Shown: positions 1-6,734 of the stretch, piece by piece
Layout: each line of letters opens with the position of its first letter
Position numbering within the stretch: position 1 is the stretch's first letter
Source of the DNA: Alphaproteobacteria bacterium
Lineage (GTDB): Bacteria; Pseudomonadota; Alphaproteobacteria; Micropepsales; Micropepsaceae
Reading direction: 5' to 3'
NCBI GenBank assembly: GCA_003451645.1
Contig: DMER01000107.1
Span: 28,628-38,792, forward strand
DNA length: 10,165 bases
Translations under genes and position numbers: made by a program
The notes under the pieces: model-generated
What the model was told of the DNA's origin: nothing
Databases searched by the model: none
The model's input: only the letters and a program-made list of their open reading frames with translations

Positions 1-638
1 CGGCGGGTGTGAAGGTCATGGTGGTCGGCGGCGCCGTGAAGCACGCAGTCAAGGCCGAGGAAGCCGGCTGCGATGCCGTCATCCTTCAGGGCGGAGAGGG
101 CGGTGGGCACACCGGCCTCGTCGGCACGATGCCGCTGGTCGCCCAGGCCGTCGAAGCGGTGAAGATCCCTGTCGTGGCGGCCGGTGGTCTTTATGACGGG
201 CGCGGCCTTGCCGCTGCCTTGGCGCTCGGTGCCGAAGGCGTCTGGATGGGCACCCGCTTCATCGCCTCCACCGAGGCGCATGCGGGCGATCTCTACAAGC
301 AAGTCGTGGTCGAGGCGGGCGATGAAGATACGCTGATAACCCGTGCTTATTCGGGCAAGCCGATGCGGGTCTACAAGAACCCATATGTTGAGGATTGGGA
401 GCGCCGCCCCAATGAGATCAAGCCCTTCCCTCAGCAAGCGATGATCTCGGTACAAGCGGGCGTGATGGGCGGCATTGGCGGCCAGACCGAAGGCCTTGAA
501 CGCGCGCGCTCAGCCTTTGCCATCGGCCAGGGTGCTGGCGCCATCCACGAAATTCTTCCGAGTGCGGAGATTATCCGCCGCGTCGTCGTGCAGGCCAAAG
601 AAGCAATCGCGCGGATGGCGTCGGTTGGCGCGCGTTAA
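1..638 (+). CDS. Nitronate monooxygenase / 2-nitropropane dioxygenase family protein (5' partial)
   Basis: This is the C-terminal 211 residues of an FMN-dependent TIM-barrel enzyme of the nitronate monooxygenase family. The family oxidises alkyl nitronates to carbonyl compounds and nitrite, using flavin and oxygen. The frame is open from base 3, and a VKVMVVGGAVKHAVKAEEAG stretch runs straight into the first bases, so the start lies outside the window. Seen directly: QGGEGGGHTG (bases 87-116), with the His at 108-110 matching the family's active-site histidine region; AAGGLYDGRG (from 177) and MGTRF (246-260), the FMN-phosphate loops; and a C-terminal AIGQGAGAIHE segment typical of the family. 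The stop is TAA at 636-638. Full-length members have about 320-370 residues, so roughly the first third is missing. The true substrate of such paralogues is often unknown, and some act on other substrates. The family call is firm; the specific reaction is inferred. Confidence 0.9.
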   Translation, partial: AGVKVMVVGGAVKHAVKAEEAGCDAVILQGGEGGGHTGLVGTMPLVAQAVEAVKIPVVAAGGLYDGRGLAAALALGAEGVWMGTRFIASTEAHAGDLYKQVVVEAGDEDTLITRAYSGKPMRVYKNPYVEDWERRPNEIKPFPQQAMISVQAGVMGGIGGQTEGLERARSAFAIGQGAGAIHEILPSAEIIRRVVVQAKEAIARMASVGAR

Positions 639-707
639 CCATCCTGTCCGTCTACGGAGCGCTTTACAAGTGCTCACGCCCGCGTTAACCCTTGTTAACG
701 ATTAACC
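635..707 (+). promoter_or_regulatory. Cluster of TTAAC motifs upstream of the small secreted gene (CtrA-like, tentative)
   Basis: Four TTAAC motifs lie between the upstream stop and the next start: TTAACCAT at 635-642, TTAACC at 685-690, TTAAC at 695-699 and TTAACC at 702-707. The 10-mer CGCGTTAACC occurs twice, at 631-640 and 681-690, exactly 50 bases apart. The alphaproteobacterial cell-cycle regulator CtrA is known to bind TTAA-N7-TTAA sites and TTAACCAT half sites. Here the closest full pair has N6 rather than N7, so the match is imperfect. The cluster ends 16 bases before the ATG at 724, so bound protein would probably repress or overlap the promoter. That is inference. Confidence 0.3.
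657..675 (+). terminator. Hairpin after the nitronate monooxygenase gene, possible terminator without U-tract
   Basis: GAGCGCTT (657-664) pairs with AAGTGCTC (668-675) around a 3-base TAC loop. This gives 8 pairs, one of them G-U. It starts 18 bases after the upstream stop codon. The bases that follow (ACGCCCGCG) contain no T run, so it is not a canonical intrinsic terminator. It could be a 3'-end stabilising hairpin or a weak terminator separating the upstream gene from the small gene at 724. Confidence 0.35.
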
Positions 708-723
708 GCTGGGAGGGACCGAG

Positions 724-993
724 ATGGGACGTACACTGATAGCTTTCATTGCCTTGAGTGCATGTATGCCCGCAATGGCTGAGGGGCGGACTTTGGCCGA
801 TCATTGTATGGCGCAGGTTACTCGCGGCGCCGTCGTCGTCTATCGCGATGTTGATGTTTTGGCATCCGGACGTGACCGGATCGCTTATTTCCGGTGTGTT
901 CGCGCTGGCATGCTGGGCGGCTCTTCGCAGTCCGCGTTTGCGGGCTGGTACCCGAATGTCACCCTGGCCACTGGCAACTCCATCACGTTTTAA
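724..993 (+). CDS. Small putative secreted protein of unknown function
   Basis: I do not recognise a family for this 89-residue product. The start is supported by a strong Shine-Dalgarno GGAGG (712-716) seven bases before the ATG. The first 20 or so residues look like a Sec signal peptide: MGR, then a hydrophobic LIAFIALSACMPAM stretch, then a plausible cleavage after AMA (residues 17-19). The predicted mature part is about 70 residues, with two cysteines (28 and 58) that could form a periplasmic disulfide. A third cysteine at 14 lies inside the leader and lacks a lipobox context. It stands alone, with the nitronate monooxygenase gene 85 bases upstream and a convergent GNAT gene downstream. 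Overlapping frames on both strands are also open here, which weakens coding confidence. The ribosome site and leader argue that this frame is the real one. Confidence 0.45.
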   Translation: MGRTLIAFIALSACMPAMAEGRTLADHCMAQVTRGAVVVYRDVDVLASGRDRIAYFRCVRAGMLGGSSQSAFAGWYPNVTLATGNSITF

Positions 994-1082
994 GCTGTTT
1001 GGGCAATCGCTCGGGCTGCTACCGTGATCCTTGTGGTGTTGATCATGCACCAACTCATGGCCGACATAACGAGAACCCAGCG

Positions 1083-1634
1083 CTAAGCAGAGCCCGCGCG
1101 CTGCGCCCGCCACTCAGCTGCCAGCATCGCGTAGAAAACGCTGTCGTAATAAAGCCCGTCCTTAAAGAAGCTCTGGCGGAAATGGCCTTCCCACCGGAAG
1201 CCCAAGCGCTGCGCAAGCCTGATGGACGGGGAGTTCTCAGGATCAATGTCCAGATAGACCCTATGCAGGTCCATAGCACCAAAGGCATGGTCCAATAAGC
1301 CGGTAACGGCCTCGCTCACAAGGCCCCGCCCACGCAAAGCAGGCGCAATAATGTAACCTGCGCCCGCCATGCGGTTCTCGATGCCATAGAGCGTCACCCA
1401 GCCTTGCGCAGTGCCGTCCGGCGCCTCGACAACGACGAAGGTGCGAACCTTGTCTTCAGGCCCCATATTGGCCGCCACACGGGCGCGGGCCTCCTCCATC
1501 GATGTCACTGGACTATAGGCCCAATAGAGCATCGTGCTGGGATCGCTCAATAGGGGATACAAGGCGGGCGTGTCAGTATCCCTGAGAGGCCGCAAGAATA
1601 TCCGCCCTGCTTTTAAGGTCGCGCCGCTCGCCAT
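1083..1634 (-). CDS. GNAT family N-acetyltransferase (RimJ/RimL-like)
   Basis: This 183-residue protein is a single-domain acetyl-CoA-dependent N-acetyltransferase. It opens with GRIFLRPLRDTDTPALYPLLSDP, the usual RimJ/RimL-type first strand and helix. The acetyl-CoA pyrophosphate loop (motif A, R-x-x-G-x-G type) is seen as ALRGRGLVSEAV near residues 98-109. The motif B region HRVYLDIDPENSPSIRLAQRLGFRWEGHFR follows, with the Asn-Ser and GF(R)xEG hallmarks. Length is normal for the family. The ATG lies 12 bases after the stop of the LysE-family gene, with a GGTAGG-like ribosome site seven bases upstream, so the two are probably co-transcribed. The pairing suggests the enzyme and exporter act on related amine or amino-acid-like compounds, but the acceptor substrate cannot be read from the sequence. 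Ribosomal protein acetylation is possible but not indicated. Confidence 0.9.
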   Translation of the reverse strand: MASGATLKAGRIFLRPLRDTDTPALYPLLSDPSTMLYWAYSPVTSMEEARARVAANMGPEDKVRTFVVVEAPDGTAQGWVTLYGIENRMAGAGYIIAPALRGRGLVSEAVTGLLDHAFGAMDLHRVYLDIDPENSPSIRLAQRLGFRWEGHFRQSFFKDGLYYDSVFYAMLAAEWRAQRAGSA

Positions 1635-1646
1635 TGGGTTGCCTAC

Positions 1647-2303
1647 CTATCCCGCAACCGCCTGCCAGATCGCATAAACGGCGAAGACCACGCCCGAAAT
1701 CAAGATCAGAGCGCCCGAACCCAGATTCATTACACGCAGTGTGTGGGTCGCGATCCCCTTGCGGAAGATCGAGGTGACGCCTGTCACGATCCCCCACCAG
1801 GCCGCTGACCCCAGCAGCACGCTCATCACCAAGACGAAAGTGTAGAGCAGGCTAACCTGGTAATCGACGATCTCCTTCATGCCTGCAAAGAAGGCTGCGA
1901 AGCCCACCATCGTTGCCGGGTTGGTAATAGTCAGTGCAAAGGTCGACCCGATTGCCGTGTACAAATTGGATCCTGCTGCTGAGACCAAGGTTCCATCTGG
2001 GTTGTGAATGACGCGTGGGATCGCGCGCATAATGGCGACGCCGTACACAATCAGCAGAATGGCGCTGCACAATTGAAGCCAGAAACTCATGCCGGTAATC
2101 AGGCCGCCCGCCGCCGTCAGGCCAAAGCCCGCGATGACCGCGAATACACCGTCTCCGAGCGCAGCACCGAGCCCTGCAAGAAATCCGTTCAACGGCCCAT
2201 AGGCCAGGGTTCTGCGGATGCAGATCAGGTTCACTGGGCCAATTGGTGCTGCCACCATGATCCCAATGATGAGTCCGCCGCCAATGAGCGCCAGCCAGTC
2301 CAT
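1647..2303 (-). CDS. LysE/RhtB family translocator
   Basis: This 218-residue inner-membrane protein belongs to the LysE family, which exports amino acids and related small metabolites by proton coupling. The family hallmark sits in the first membrane segment: GIMVAAPIGPVNLICIRRTL (residues 14-33), matching the conserved G-x-x-P-G-P-N/V region. About six hydrophobic segments are visible, near residues 5-25, 38-60, 70-90, 115-140, 148-170 and 190-212. ITNPATMVGFAAFF (about 128-141) matches the second conserved half of the family. I chose the ATG at 2303. A longer frame reaching 2366 adds a polar, cysteine- and histidine-containing leader that family members lack. The GNAT gene follows after 12 bases. 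A 200-base gap separates it from acuI, so it may have its own promoter. The exported substrate is unknown. Confidence 0.9.
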   Translation of the reverse strand: MDWLALIGGGLIIGIMVAAPIGPVNLICIRRTLAYGPLNGFLAGLGAALGDGVFAVIAGFGLTAAGGLITGMSFWLQLCSAILLIVYGVAIMRAIPRVIHNPDGTLVSAAGSNLYTAIGSTFALTITNPATMVGFAAFFAGMKEIVDYQVSLLYTFVLVMSVLLGSAAWWGIVTGVTSIFRKGIATHTLRVMNLGSGALILISGVVFAVYAIWQAVAG

Positions 2304-2440
2304 CCGATCCGCTTCGACTTTCCCACAAGCGTGTACATGCGCTGTCTGGGTGGCTAGCCAACACACAGTTTGAGTCTATGCAACAGTAATCTTTCCTGCC
2401 GCACCGCAAAAACGGCCAAATTCCTAGAAAAATGGCAGCG

Positions 2441-2461
2441 TTCTGCGATCATGCCGCAGAA
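2441..2461 (-). terminator. Perfect 7-bp hairpin downstream of acuI, possible terminator
   Basis: TTCTGCG (2441-2447) and CGCAGAA (2455-2461) form a perfect 7-bp inverted repeat with a 7-base loop, 42 bases past the acuI stop on the minus strand. Reading on in that direction, a run of five T begins about eight bases after the stem. This is too far for a textbook intrinsic terminator but compatible with a weak one. It would separate acuI from the LysE/GNAT pair. Confidence 0.35.
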
Positions 2462-2503
2462 GTCGGTCTGTTGCACCGGGGCCGCACGCCTGTGGCTCAC
2501 CTG

Positions 2504-3502
2504 TCAGCGCGCGACGTCAATAACCACCCGGCCCCGCACCTGGCCTGCCAATATCCGATTGGCGAGGTCTGGTATCTCGCTCAATCCATGGTGCGCAGTC
2601 ATGGCGGCGAGCCTTTCACGATCCAGATCGCGGGCGAGCCGGGTCCAAGCTTCAAGCCTGCGTGGACGCGGGCACATCACGCTGTCGATACCCGTAAGGG
2701 TGACACCGCGCAGAATGAATGGCGCAACCGAGCCCGGCAAATCCATACCTTGTGCCAGCCCGCACGCCGCCACCGCTCCGCCATAGCGCGTCATTGCCAA
2801 AACATTCGCCAAGGTCTTGGACCCCACACTGTCAACCGCGCCCTGCCAGCGCTCCTTTGCGATCGGCCGGGGATCGCCGGACAACTCCGCACGCGGAATA
2901 ATTTCCTGGGCGCCGAGGCCTTTGAGATAGTCCGCCTCCTCCGGCCTGCCGGTTGAGGCAATGACCGTGAAACCCAATTTGGCTAGCAGAGCAATTGCGA
3001 CCGACCCCACACCGCCCGCGGCACCGGTGACCAGAACAGGACCACCGCCCGGATGCACCTTCTGATCCTCTAGCGCCATGACAGCGAGCATGGCGGTGTA
3101 CCCAGCCGTGCCGATCGCCATTGCTTCCGCCGCACTAAAGGGTGCCTGCAAGGGCACGAGCCACTCACCCTTCACCCGCGCCACACCCGCATAGCCACCG
3201 TAATGGCTCTCCGACAACCCCCAGCCGTTGAGGACCACCGCGTCACCCGGTTTGTAGCGAGGGTCTGTCGAGGTCTCGACGGCGCCTGCCAAATCAATCC
3301 CCGCAATCATCGGGTACTTGCGCGCGATCGGCGCCTTGCCCGTGACCGCTAGCCCGTCTTTGTAGTTTAGCGTGGAGTGTGTGACCCGCACAACGGTGTC
3401 ACCCTCCATAAGATCGCCGAGCGTCAGCGTACGGAAGGTTGCGGTCTGCCCGGTCTCAGACTTCTCCAGCAGGAGCGCGCGAAAGCTTTGATCCATTAGC
3501 AC
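2504..3502 (-). CDS. acuI: AcuI/YhdH-type acrylyl-CoA reductase (MDR oxidoreductase)
   Basis: This 332-residue medium-chain dehydrogenase/reductase is of the YhdH/AcuI group, zinc-independent NADPH enzymes that reduce acrylyl-CoA to propionyl-CoA. In marine Alphaproteobacteria the reaction serves 3-hydroxypropionate and DMSP breakdown and acrylate detoxification. Seen: FRALLLEK at the start; STLNYKDGLAVTG (43-55) and YPMIAGIDLAG (63-73), diagnostic for the group; the cofactor loop VTGAAGGVGSVAI (158-170); ASTGR (182-186), which fits NADPH phosphate binding; and a C-terminal GQVRGRVVIDV. The zinc-ligand pattern of true alcohol dehydrogenases is absent, as expected. Start choice is ambiguous. 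A GTG at 3502 has AAGGA six bases upstream, while the ATG two codons later at 3496 has 12-base spacing. I keep the GTG, and the proteins differ by two residues. No DMSP lyase or propionyl-CoA gene is adjacent, so a general detoxifying role is likely. Confidence 0.9.
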   Translation of the reverse strand: MLMDQSFRALLLEKSETGQTATFRTLTLGDLMEGDTVVRVTHSTLNYKDGLAVTGKAPIARKYPMIAGIDLAGAVETSTDPRYKPGDAVVLNGWGLSESHYGGYAGVARVKGEWLVPLQAPFSAAEAMAIGTAGYTAMLAVMALEDQKVHPGGGPVLVTGAAGGVGSVAIALLAKLGFTVIASTGRPEEADYLKGLGAQEIIPRAELSGDPRPIAKERWQGAVDSVGSKTLANVLAMTRYGGAVAACGLAQGMDLPGSVAPFILRGVTLTGIDSVMCPRPRRLEAWTRLARDLDRERLAAMTAHHGLSEIPDLANRILAGQVRGRVVIDVAR

Positions 3503-3822
3503 TCACAGTCCTTGGCTGCTGATTAATTGAGAAGTTTCATGTGCCCGCTTAGCTCTTGGGCACTTGCTGTCGTTTCCGCCAGAGGCCAGCCCAAAAATAC
3601 AGCGCCGTCAAGCACTGAAGTCGTGTTTGCCGCGGCAATTTACCGTGGCTCGATTTTCGCATCGACAGACCTGGCATTTGCGCATCATGATTCGTTCATA
3701 GATTAGGGCGTAGGCTGATGATCTCAGCTGCATCGCCAGCTGGGTTGGTGCGGCGCAAAAGGCGTCGGGCATTGGGCACGCGTCACTTGCGCCGTTTCTC
3801 TCTTGCGTAGTGAGGGGACGAG
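3503..3822. other. 320-base divergent intergenic region rich in inverted repeats
   Basis: No convincing coding frame fills this gap between the divergent acuI and usg genes. It must hold both promoters, but I cannot assign clear -35/-10 boxes. Inverted repeats seen: GTGCCC/GGGCAC (3541-3546 and 3558-3563); GCCGCGG/CCGTGGC (3629-3635 and 3643-3649, one G-U); TCGAT/ATCGA (3650-3654 and 3661-3665); two CAGCTG copies six bases apart (3725-3730 and 3737-3742); and CGGCGCAA/TTGCGCCG (3751-3758 and 3787-3794). Some may be operators and others leader hairpins. No tRNA or known riboswitch pattern was recognised. Confidence 0.5.
3751..3794 (+). promoter_or_regulatory. Long-range hairpin in the presumed usg leader
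   Basis: CGGCGCAA (3751-3758) is perfectly complementary to TTGCGCCG (3787-3794). Inside the 28-base spacer, GCGT (3762-3765) can pair with ACGC (3778-3781), giving a two-part hairpin. It ends 28 bases before the usg ATG and is followed by a pyrimidine-rich TTTCTCTCTT stretch and then the ribosome site. It could be a leader structure affecting usg expression, or an attenuator-like element. No leader peptide was recognised. Confidence 0.3.
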
Positions 3823-4086
3823 ATGAGCGCGCTTGATCTGCAAATGAAGGGCTACCGCCTGACGACTGCTGAAATCATGTATCACATGCCGGACCATCCC
3901 AAATTGCTGCAGCAATTCGTTTGGCAGGACCTCGATCTGGCGCCGCGCTATCCCGTCTTGCACAAGTTTCTCAAATTCTGGTCGCGCAATCTTGACGGCC
4001 GCCTGCACTCGGTGCGGGTCGCTGTGTGCGGCATCATCACGCCGGTCGAGATACCCCATATCGACGCGGAACTGACGCTGCACTAG
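3823..4086 (+). CDS. usg: Usg family protein (function unknown)
   Basis: This 87-residue protein matches the Usg family. The family is named for the gene upstream of trpF in the Caulobacter trpFBA operon and to my knowledge is restricted to Alphaproteobacteria. The conserved core is very clear: LDLQMKGYRLTTAEIMYHMPDHP (residues 4-26), then LLQQFVWQDLDLAPRYPVLHKFLKFWSRNLDGRLHSVRVA (28-67). A few divergent residues close the chain. Length is typical. The start is fixed by GAGGGG (3812-3817) five bases before the ATG. No signal peptide or membrane segment is present, so it is probably cytoplasmic. Older databases call it a probable subunit of phosphoribosylanthranilate isomerase, but no such role is established here. 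The downstream gene is not trpF but a convergent SDR gene whose stop lies 6 bases away, so this copy stands outside any tryptophan operon. Confidence 0.93.
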   Translation: MSALDLQMKGYRLTTAEIMYHMPDHPKLLQQFVWQDLDLAPRYPVLHKFLKFWSRNLDGRLHSVRVAVCGIITPVEIPHIDAELTLH

Positions 4087-4092
4087 GTTGGC

Positions 4093-5019
4093 CTAAATCC
4101 GCCACCCTTGTTGGGCCGTCAGGTGATCGAAGAAGCCCTGAGAATAGACCTCTTCAGGGTTGGCCCGCACGGCCTTATCCAGATACTCCGCATCCTTGCC
4201 CACAAGGATGCGCCAGGTGCCGGCCTTGACCCCGTCGAGGATCACACGCGCCGCCTCAGCAGCCGACATGGGCGCGCTGTCCCGGAAGCCCGCGCCCATC
4301 AACTCCGCAACCTGTTCATCGGTGAATGCCGAGGTATCAAGCCCTCTCGCCTTCAACAATGAGCGCGCGTCGCCGGGATTGGAGTTGTTGAGCTTCATCG
4401 TGTTCGCGACGATTTCGGTCCCGATATGGCCTGGCATCACTACTGAGCACTTGATATGCGGCGCATTCACCGCGAGGTCGTTCATAAGGGCCTCGCTAAA
4501 GCCTTTGACAGCAAACTTCGCGGCGGAATACGCCGTGTGCGGACGGCCGGGACCGACGGAGGCCCAAAACCCATTGATGCTCGACGTGTTTACGATGTGG
4601 CCTTCCGGCGCCTTCATGAGCATCGGCAGAAACGCCCGCGTGCAATAGTACACGCCGCCCCAGCATACATTGAAGGTTCGCTCCCAATCGCCACGCGGCG
4701 AGGTGATCATGCTGCCGCCGCCTGCGATCCCTGCATTGTTGAACAGCAAGTGAATTTTGTCTGTCTGCAGATCGGTTTGCACCTTTGCGGCCCAGCCTTG
4801 GATTTGCGCCTCCAGTGAAACGTCCGCCTGATGTGTATGGATCTGCGTGCCCTGGGGCGCGTCAGCCAGCGCCAAACGCTTGGTCTCGGCCATGGCCTCC
4901 AGCGAGATGTCGCACATCGCCACCGAGCACCCCTCCGCTGTCAGTTGCCGGGCGAGTTCGCGGCCCGTGCCCGTGCCGCCACCTGTGATCACCGCAATCT
5001 TGCCTGCGAAGTCCTTCAT
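4093..5019 (-). CDS. SDR family NAD(P)-dependent oxidoreductase
   Basis: This 308-residue protein is a classical short-chain dehydrogenase/reductase that oxidises or reduces a hydroxyl/carbonyl group in an unidentified substrate. The Rossmann motif TGGGTGTG (residues 12-19) is the family's TGxxxGxG. Asp37 after the second strand suggests preference for NAD(H). ADVS (65-68) and NNAG (94-97) follow. The probable catalytic set is Asn117, Ser147, Tyr164 and Lys168 (YSAAK). The Ser-Tyr interval of 17 is longer than the usual 12-14 because of a GPGRPH-containing insertion. A C-terminal extension of about 50 residues takes it past the usual 250. The ATG at 5019 has AGAGGGA nine bases upstream. It follows the permease gene by 33 bases and is the last gene of the minus-strand run. 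It might modify a compound handled by the exporter, but that link is positional only. Confidence 0.92.
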   Translation of the reverse strand: MKDFAGKIAVITGGGTGTGRELARQLTAEGCSVAMCDISLEAMAETKRLALADAPQGTQIHTHQADVSLEAQIQGWAAKVQTDLQTDKIHLLFNNAGIAGGGSMITSPRGDWERTFNVCWGGVYYCTRAFLPMLMKAPEGHIVNTSSINGFWASVGPGRPHTAYSAAKFAVKGFSEALMNDLAVNAPHIKCSVVMPGHIGTEIVANTMKLNNSNPGDARSLLKARGLDTSAFTDEQVAELMGAGFRDSAPMSAAEAARVILDGVKAGTWRILVGKDAEYLDKAVRANPEEVYSQGFFDHLTAQQGWRI

Positions 5020-5052
5020 CGCCGTTTGTCCCTCTTGGTGTTATCGTCTCGA

Positions 5053-5814
5053 TTAGGCCCTGATCTTGTAGCCGGTTAGAAAGACATAGGCGATCGCCGC
5101 CACGCACAGCGCCATGAAGCCTGCCGTCGCTGCCAAACTGACCCCGACCGGCACGTCGGCAATGCCAAAAAAGCTCCACCGGAAAGCACTGATCAGGTAC
5201 ACGACCGGATTGAACAAGGCCACGGTCTGCCAAAAGCTGGGCAGCATGGAAATGGCGTAGAATGTCCCGCCCAAGAAAGTCAGGGGTGTCAGGATCAATG
5301 AGGGCGCGATGCCGATCTGCTCCCAGCTGCTGGCCCATAGCCCAATGATGAACCCCACAAGGGCGAAAGTGATGGTGATCAAAATCAGGATGCCAATCAT
5401 CGCGATCGGATAGGCGATGTCGTAGGATACAAATAGGCGCGCGGTCAGAAGGATCACGCCCGCAATCAGGAAGCTCTTTGTCGCGGCAGCTCCCACATAC
5501 CCCAAGATCACTTCGGCAAAGGACACCGGCGCCGACAGCAGCTCATAGATCGTGCCGGACCATTTGGGCATGTAAATGCCGATGGAGGCGTTGGACACCG
5601 TCTCGGTTAGGACCGCAAGCATGACCAAGCCCGGCACGATAAAGGCTGCGTAATCAACACCATCAATCTTGCCCATCTGGCCGCCGATCGCCGCTCCAAA
5701 CACGATGAAATAGAGCGAGGTTGTCAGCACCGGTGTGACAAGACTTTGGCCCAAGGTACGGAACCAGCGTGAGAGCTCAAACCAATAGATGGCACGCACG
5801 GCATGGACGTTCAT
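5053..5814 (-). CDS. ABC-2 type transporter permease (YadH-like)
   Basis: This 253-residue integral membrane protein is the permease of an ABC-2 exporter and closely resembles E. coli YadH in length and order of segments. Six hydrophobic spans are visible, near residues 20-42, 56-76, 105-126, 135-160, 168-190 and 225-247. The N-terminal stretch is [22 protein letters not shown]. The ABC-2 signature region covers about residues 91-118, with [38 protein letters not shown] and [14 protein letters not shown] are conserved ABC-2 segments. The start ATG overlaps the stop of the ATPase gene in an ATGA junction (5811-5814), so the two are translationally coupled and surely work together. The active transporter is expected to be two permeases plus two ATPases. 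The substrate is unknown; YadGH itself is poorly characterised. Confidence 0.93.
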   Translation of the reverse strand: MNVHAVRAIYWFELSRWFRTLGQSLVTPVLTTSLYFIVFGAAIGGQMGKIDGVDYAAFIVPGLVMLAVLTETVSNASIGIYMPKWSGTIYELLSAPVSFAEVILGYVGAAATKSFLIAGVILLTARLFVSYDIAYPIAMIGILILITITFALVGFIIGLWASSWEQIGIAPSLILTPLTFLGGTFYAISMLPSFWQTVALFNPVVYLISAFRWSFFGIADVPVGVSLAATAGFMALCVAAIAYVFLTGYKIRA

Positions 5815-6734
5815 GGATTGGCCCTGACCAAATTGACAAAAATCTCTTCCAACGAAGTTTGCTCAGTATGCAGATCTGTGAACGCGATCCCAGCCTCATC
5901 AAACCGGCGCAGCAGATAAGCGATGCCATTTGCGCTCTGTGCCTCGTAGCGGTAGGTGACGGCGTGCCCGCCACCGGACAATTCAAGCTTCAAATCGTCC
6001 AAAGACGCCGGAATGGTGCTAAGACTCTGTGCCAATTCAAGCGTCACTTGCTTCTTGCCGAGTTTCTGCATGAGGACCGCCTTGTCCTCCACCATGATCA
6101 ATTCGCCCTTGTTCATGATGCCTATGCGGTCGGCCATCTCCTCGGCCTCTTGAATATAGTGTGTGGTTAGGAAAATCGTCATGCCCGCATCGCGCAGCCG
6201 CCGCACCATCGCCCACATGTCGTGCCGCAGCTCGACGTCCACGCCCGCCGTCGGCTCATCGAGAAACAAGATGCGAGGCTCGTGCGACAGTGCCTTGGCG
6301 ATCAGTACACGGCGTTTCATGCCGCCGGATAAAGTCTTGATCTGCTCATTGCGCTTATCGAAAAGCGATAGCTCCTTCAGCACAGCGTCCAAATGCGCAT
6401 CGTTCGGCGCAAGGCCAAAGAGGCCCCGGCTGAACCGCAATGTGGAAATCACTTTCTCGAATGTGTCGGTATGAAGTTCCTGCGGAACCAGGCCGATCAG
6501 GCTGCGGGTCTTGCGATAGTCCTTGATCGTATCGAAACCATCCACTTGGACCGTGCCGCCGCTTGCACGCACCAACCCGCAAATGATGCCAATCAATGTT
6601 GTCTTGCCGGCACCATTGGGGCCGAGCATTGCGAAAATCTCGCCACGGTGAATGTCAAGACTGATGGGTTTCAGCGCTTGCAAACCCGAGGCATAGGTTT
6701 TGGTCAGTGCGCGGATCGAAACAATGGGGTTCAC
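5811..6734 (-). CDS. ABC transporter ATP-binding protein (YadG/CcmA-like exporter ATPase)
   Basis: This 307-residue protein is the nucleotide-binding subunit of the ABC-2 exporter. Motifs in order: Walker [10 protein letters not shown] (38-46), Q-loop Gln85 (VPQE), signature LSGGMKRR (135-142), Walker B ILFLDE (155-160), D-loop AGVD (163-166) and switch His192 ([18 protein letters not shown]). The C-terminal tail ending [14 protein letters not shown] is typical of YadG-like exporter ATPases. I chose the GTG at 6734. Its GTGA overlaps the TGA of the preceding SRPBCC gene (6731-6734), and [14 protein letters not shown] is the natural family start. A longer frame up to 6872 would lie inside the SRPBCC gene and has no family similarity. 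AAGGG lies 11 bases upstream of the GTG. All catalytic residues are present, so it should hydrolyse ATP. Confidence 0.94.
   Translation of the reverse strand: MNPIVSIRALTKTYASGLQALKPISLDIHRGEIFAMLGPNGAGKTTLIGIICGLVRASGGTVQVDGFDTIKDYRKTRSLIGLVPQELHTDTFEKVISTLRFSRGLFGLAPNDAHLDAVLKELSLFDKRNEQIKTLSGGMKRRVLIAKALSHEPRILFLDEPTAGVDVELRHDMWAMVRRLRDAGMTIFLTTHYIQEAEEMADRIGIMNKGELIMVEDKAVLMQKLGKKQVTLELAQSLSTIPASLDDLKLELSGGGHAVTYRYEAQSANGIAYLLRRFDEAGIAFTDLHTEQTSLEEIFVNLVRANP

Noticed and set aside
1034..1052. TGGTG/CACCA inverted repeat between the convergent small gene and the GNAT gene, as a bidirectional terminator
   Set aside because: The stem is only 5 bp with a 9-base loop and no T-tract on either strand; this is likely chance.
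685..1298. Several overlapping open frames on both strands around the small secreted gene
   Set aside because: They lack ribosome sites and family features, and they run into the GNAT gene. They look like open frames arising from GC-rich coding DNA.
2370..2956. Plus-strand open frames opposite acuI
   Set aside because: They mirror the codon structure of acuI on the other strand and encode low-complexity Arg/Pro/Ser-rich sequence with no family match.
3667..3710. Possible sigma-70 promoter for usg (TTGCGC ... TAGATT)
   Set aside because: The spacer is about 15 bases and the boxes match poorly; not reported as a feature.
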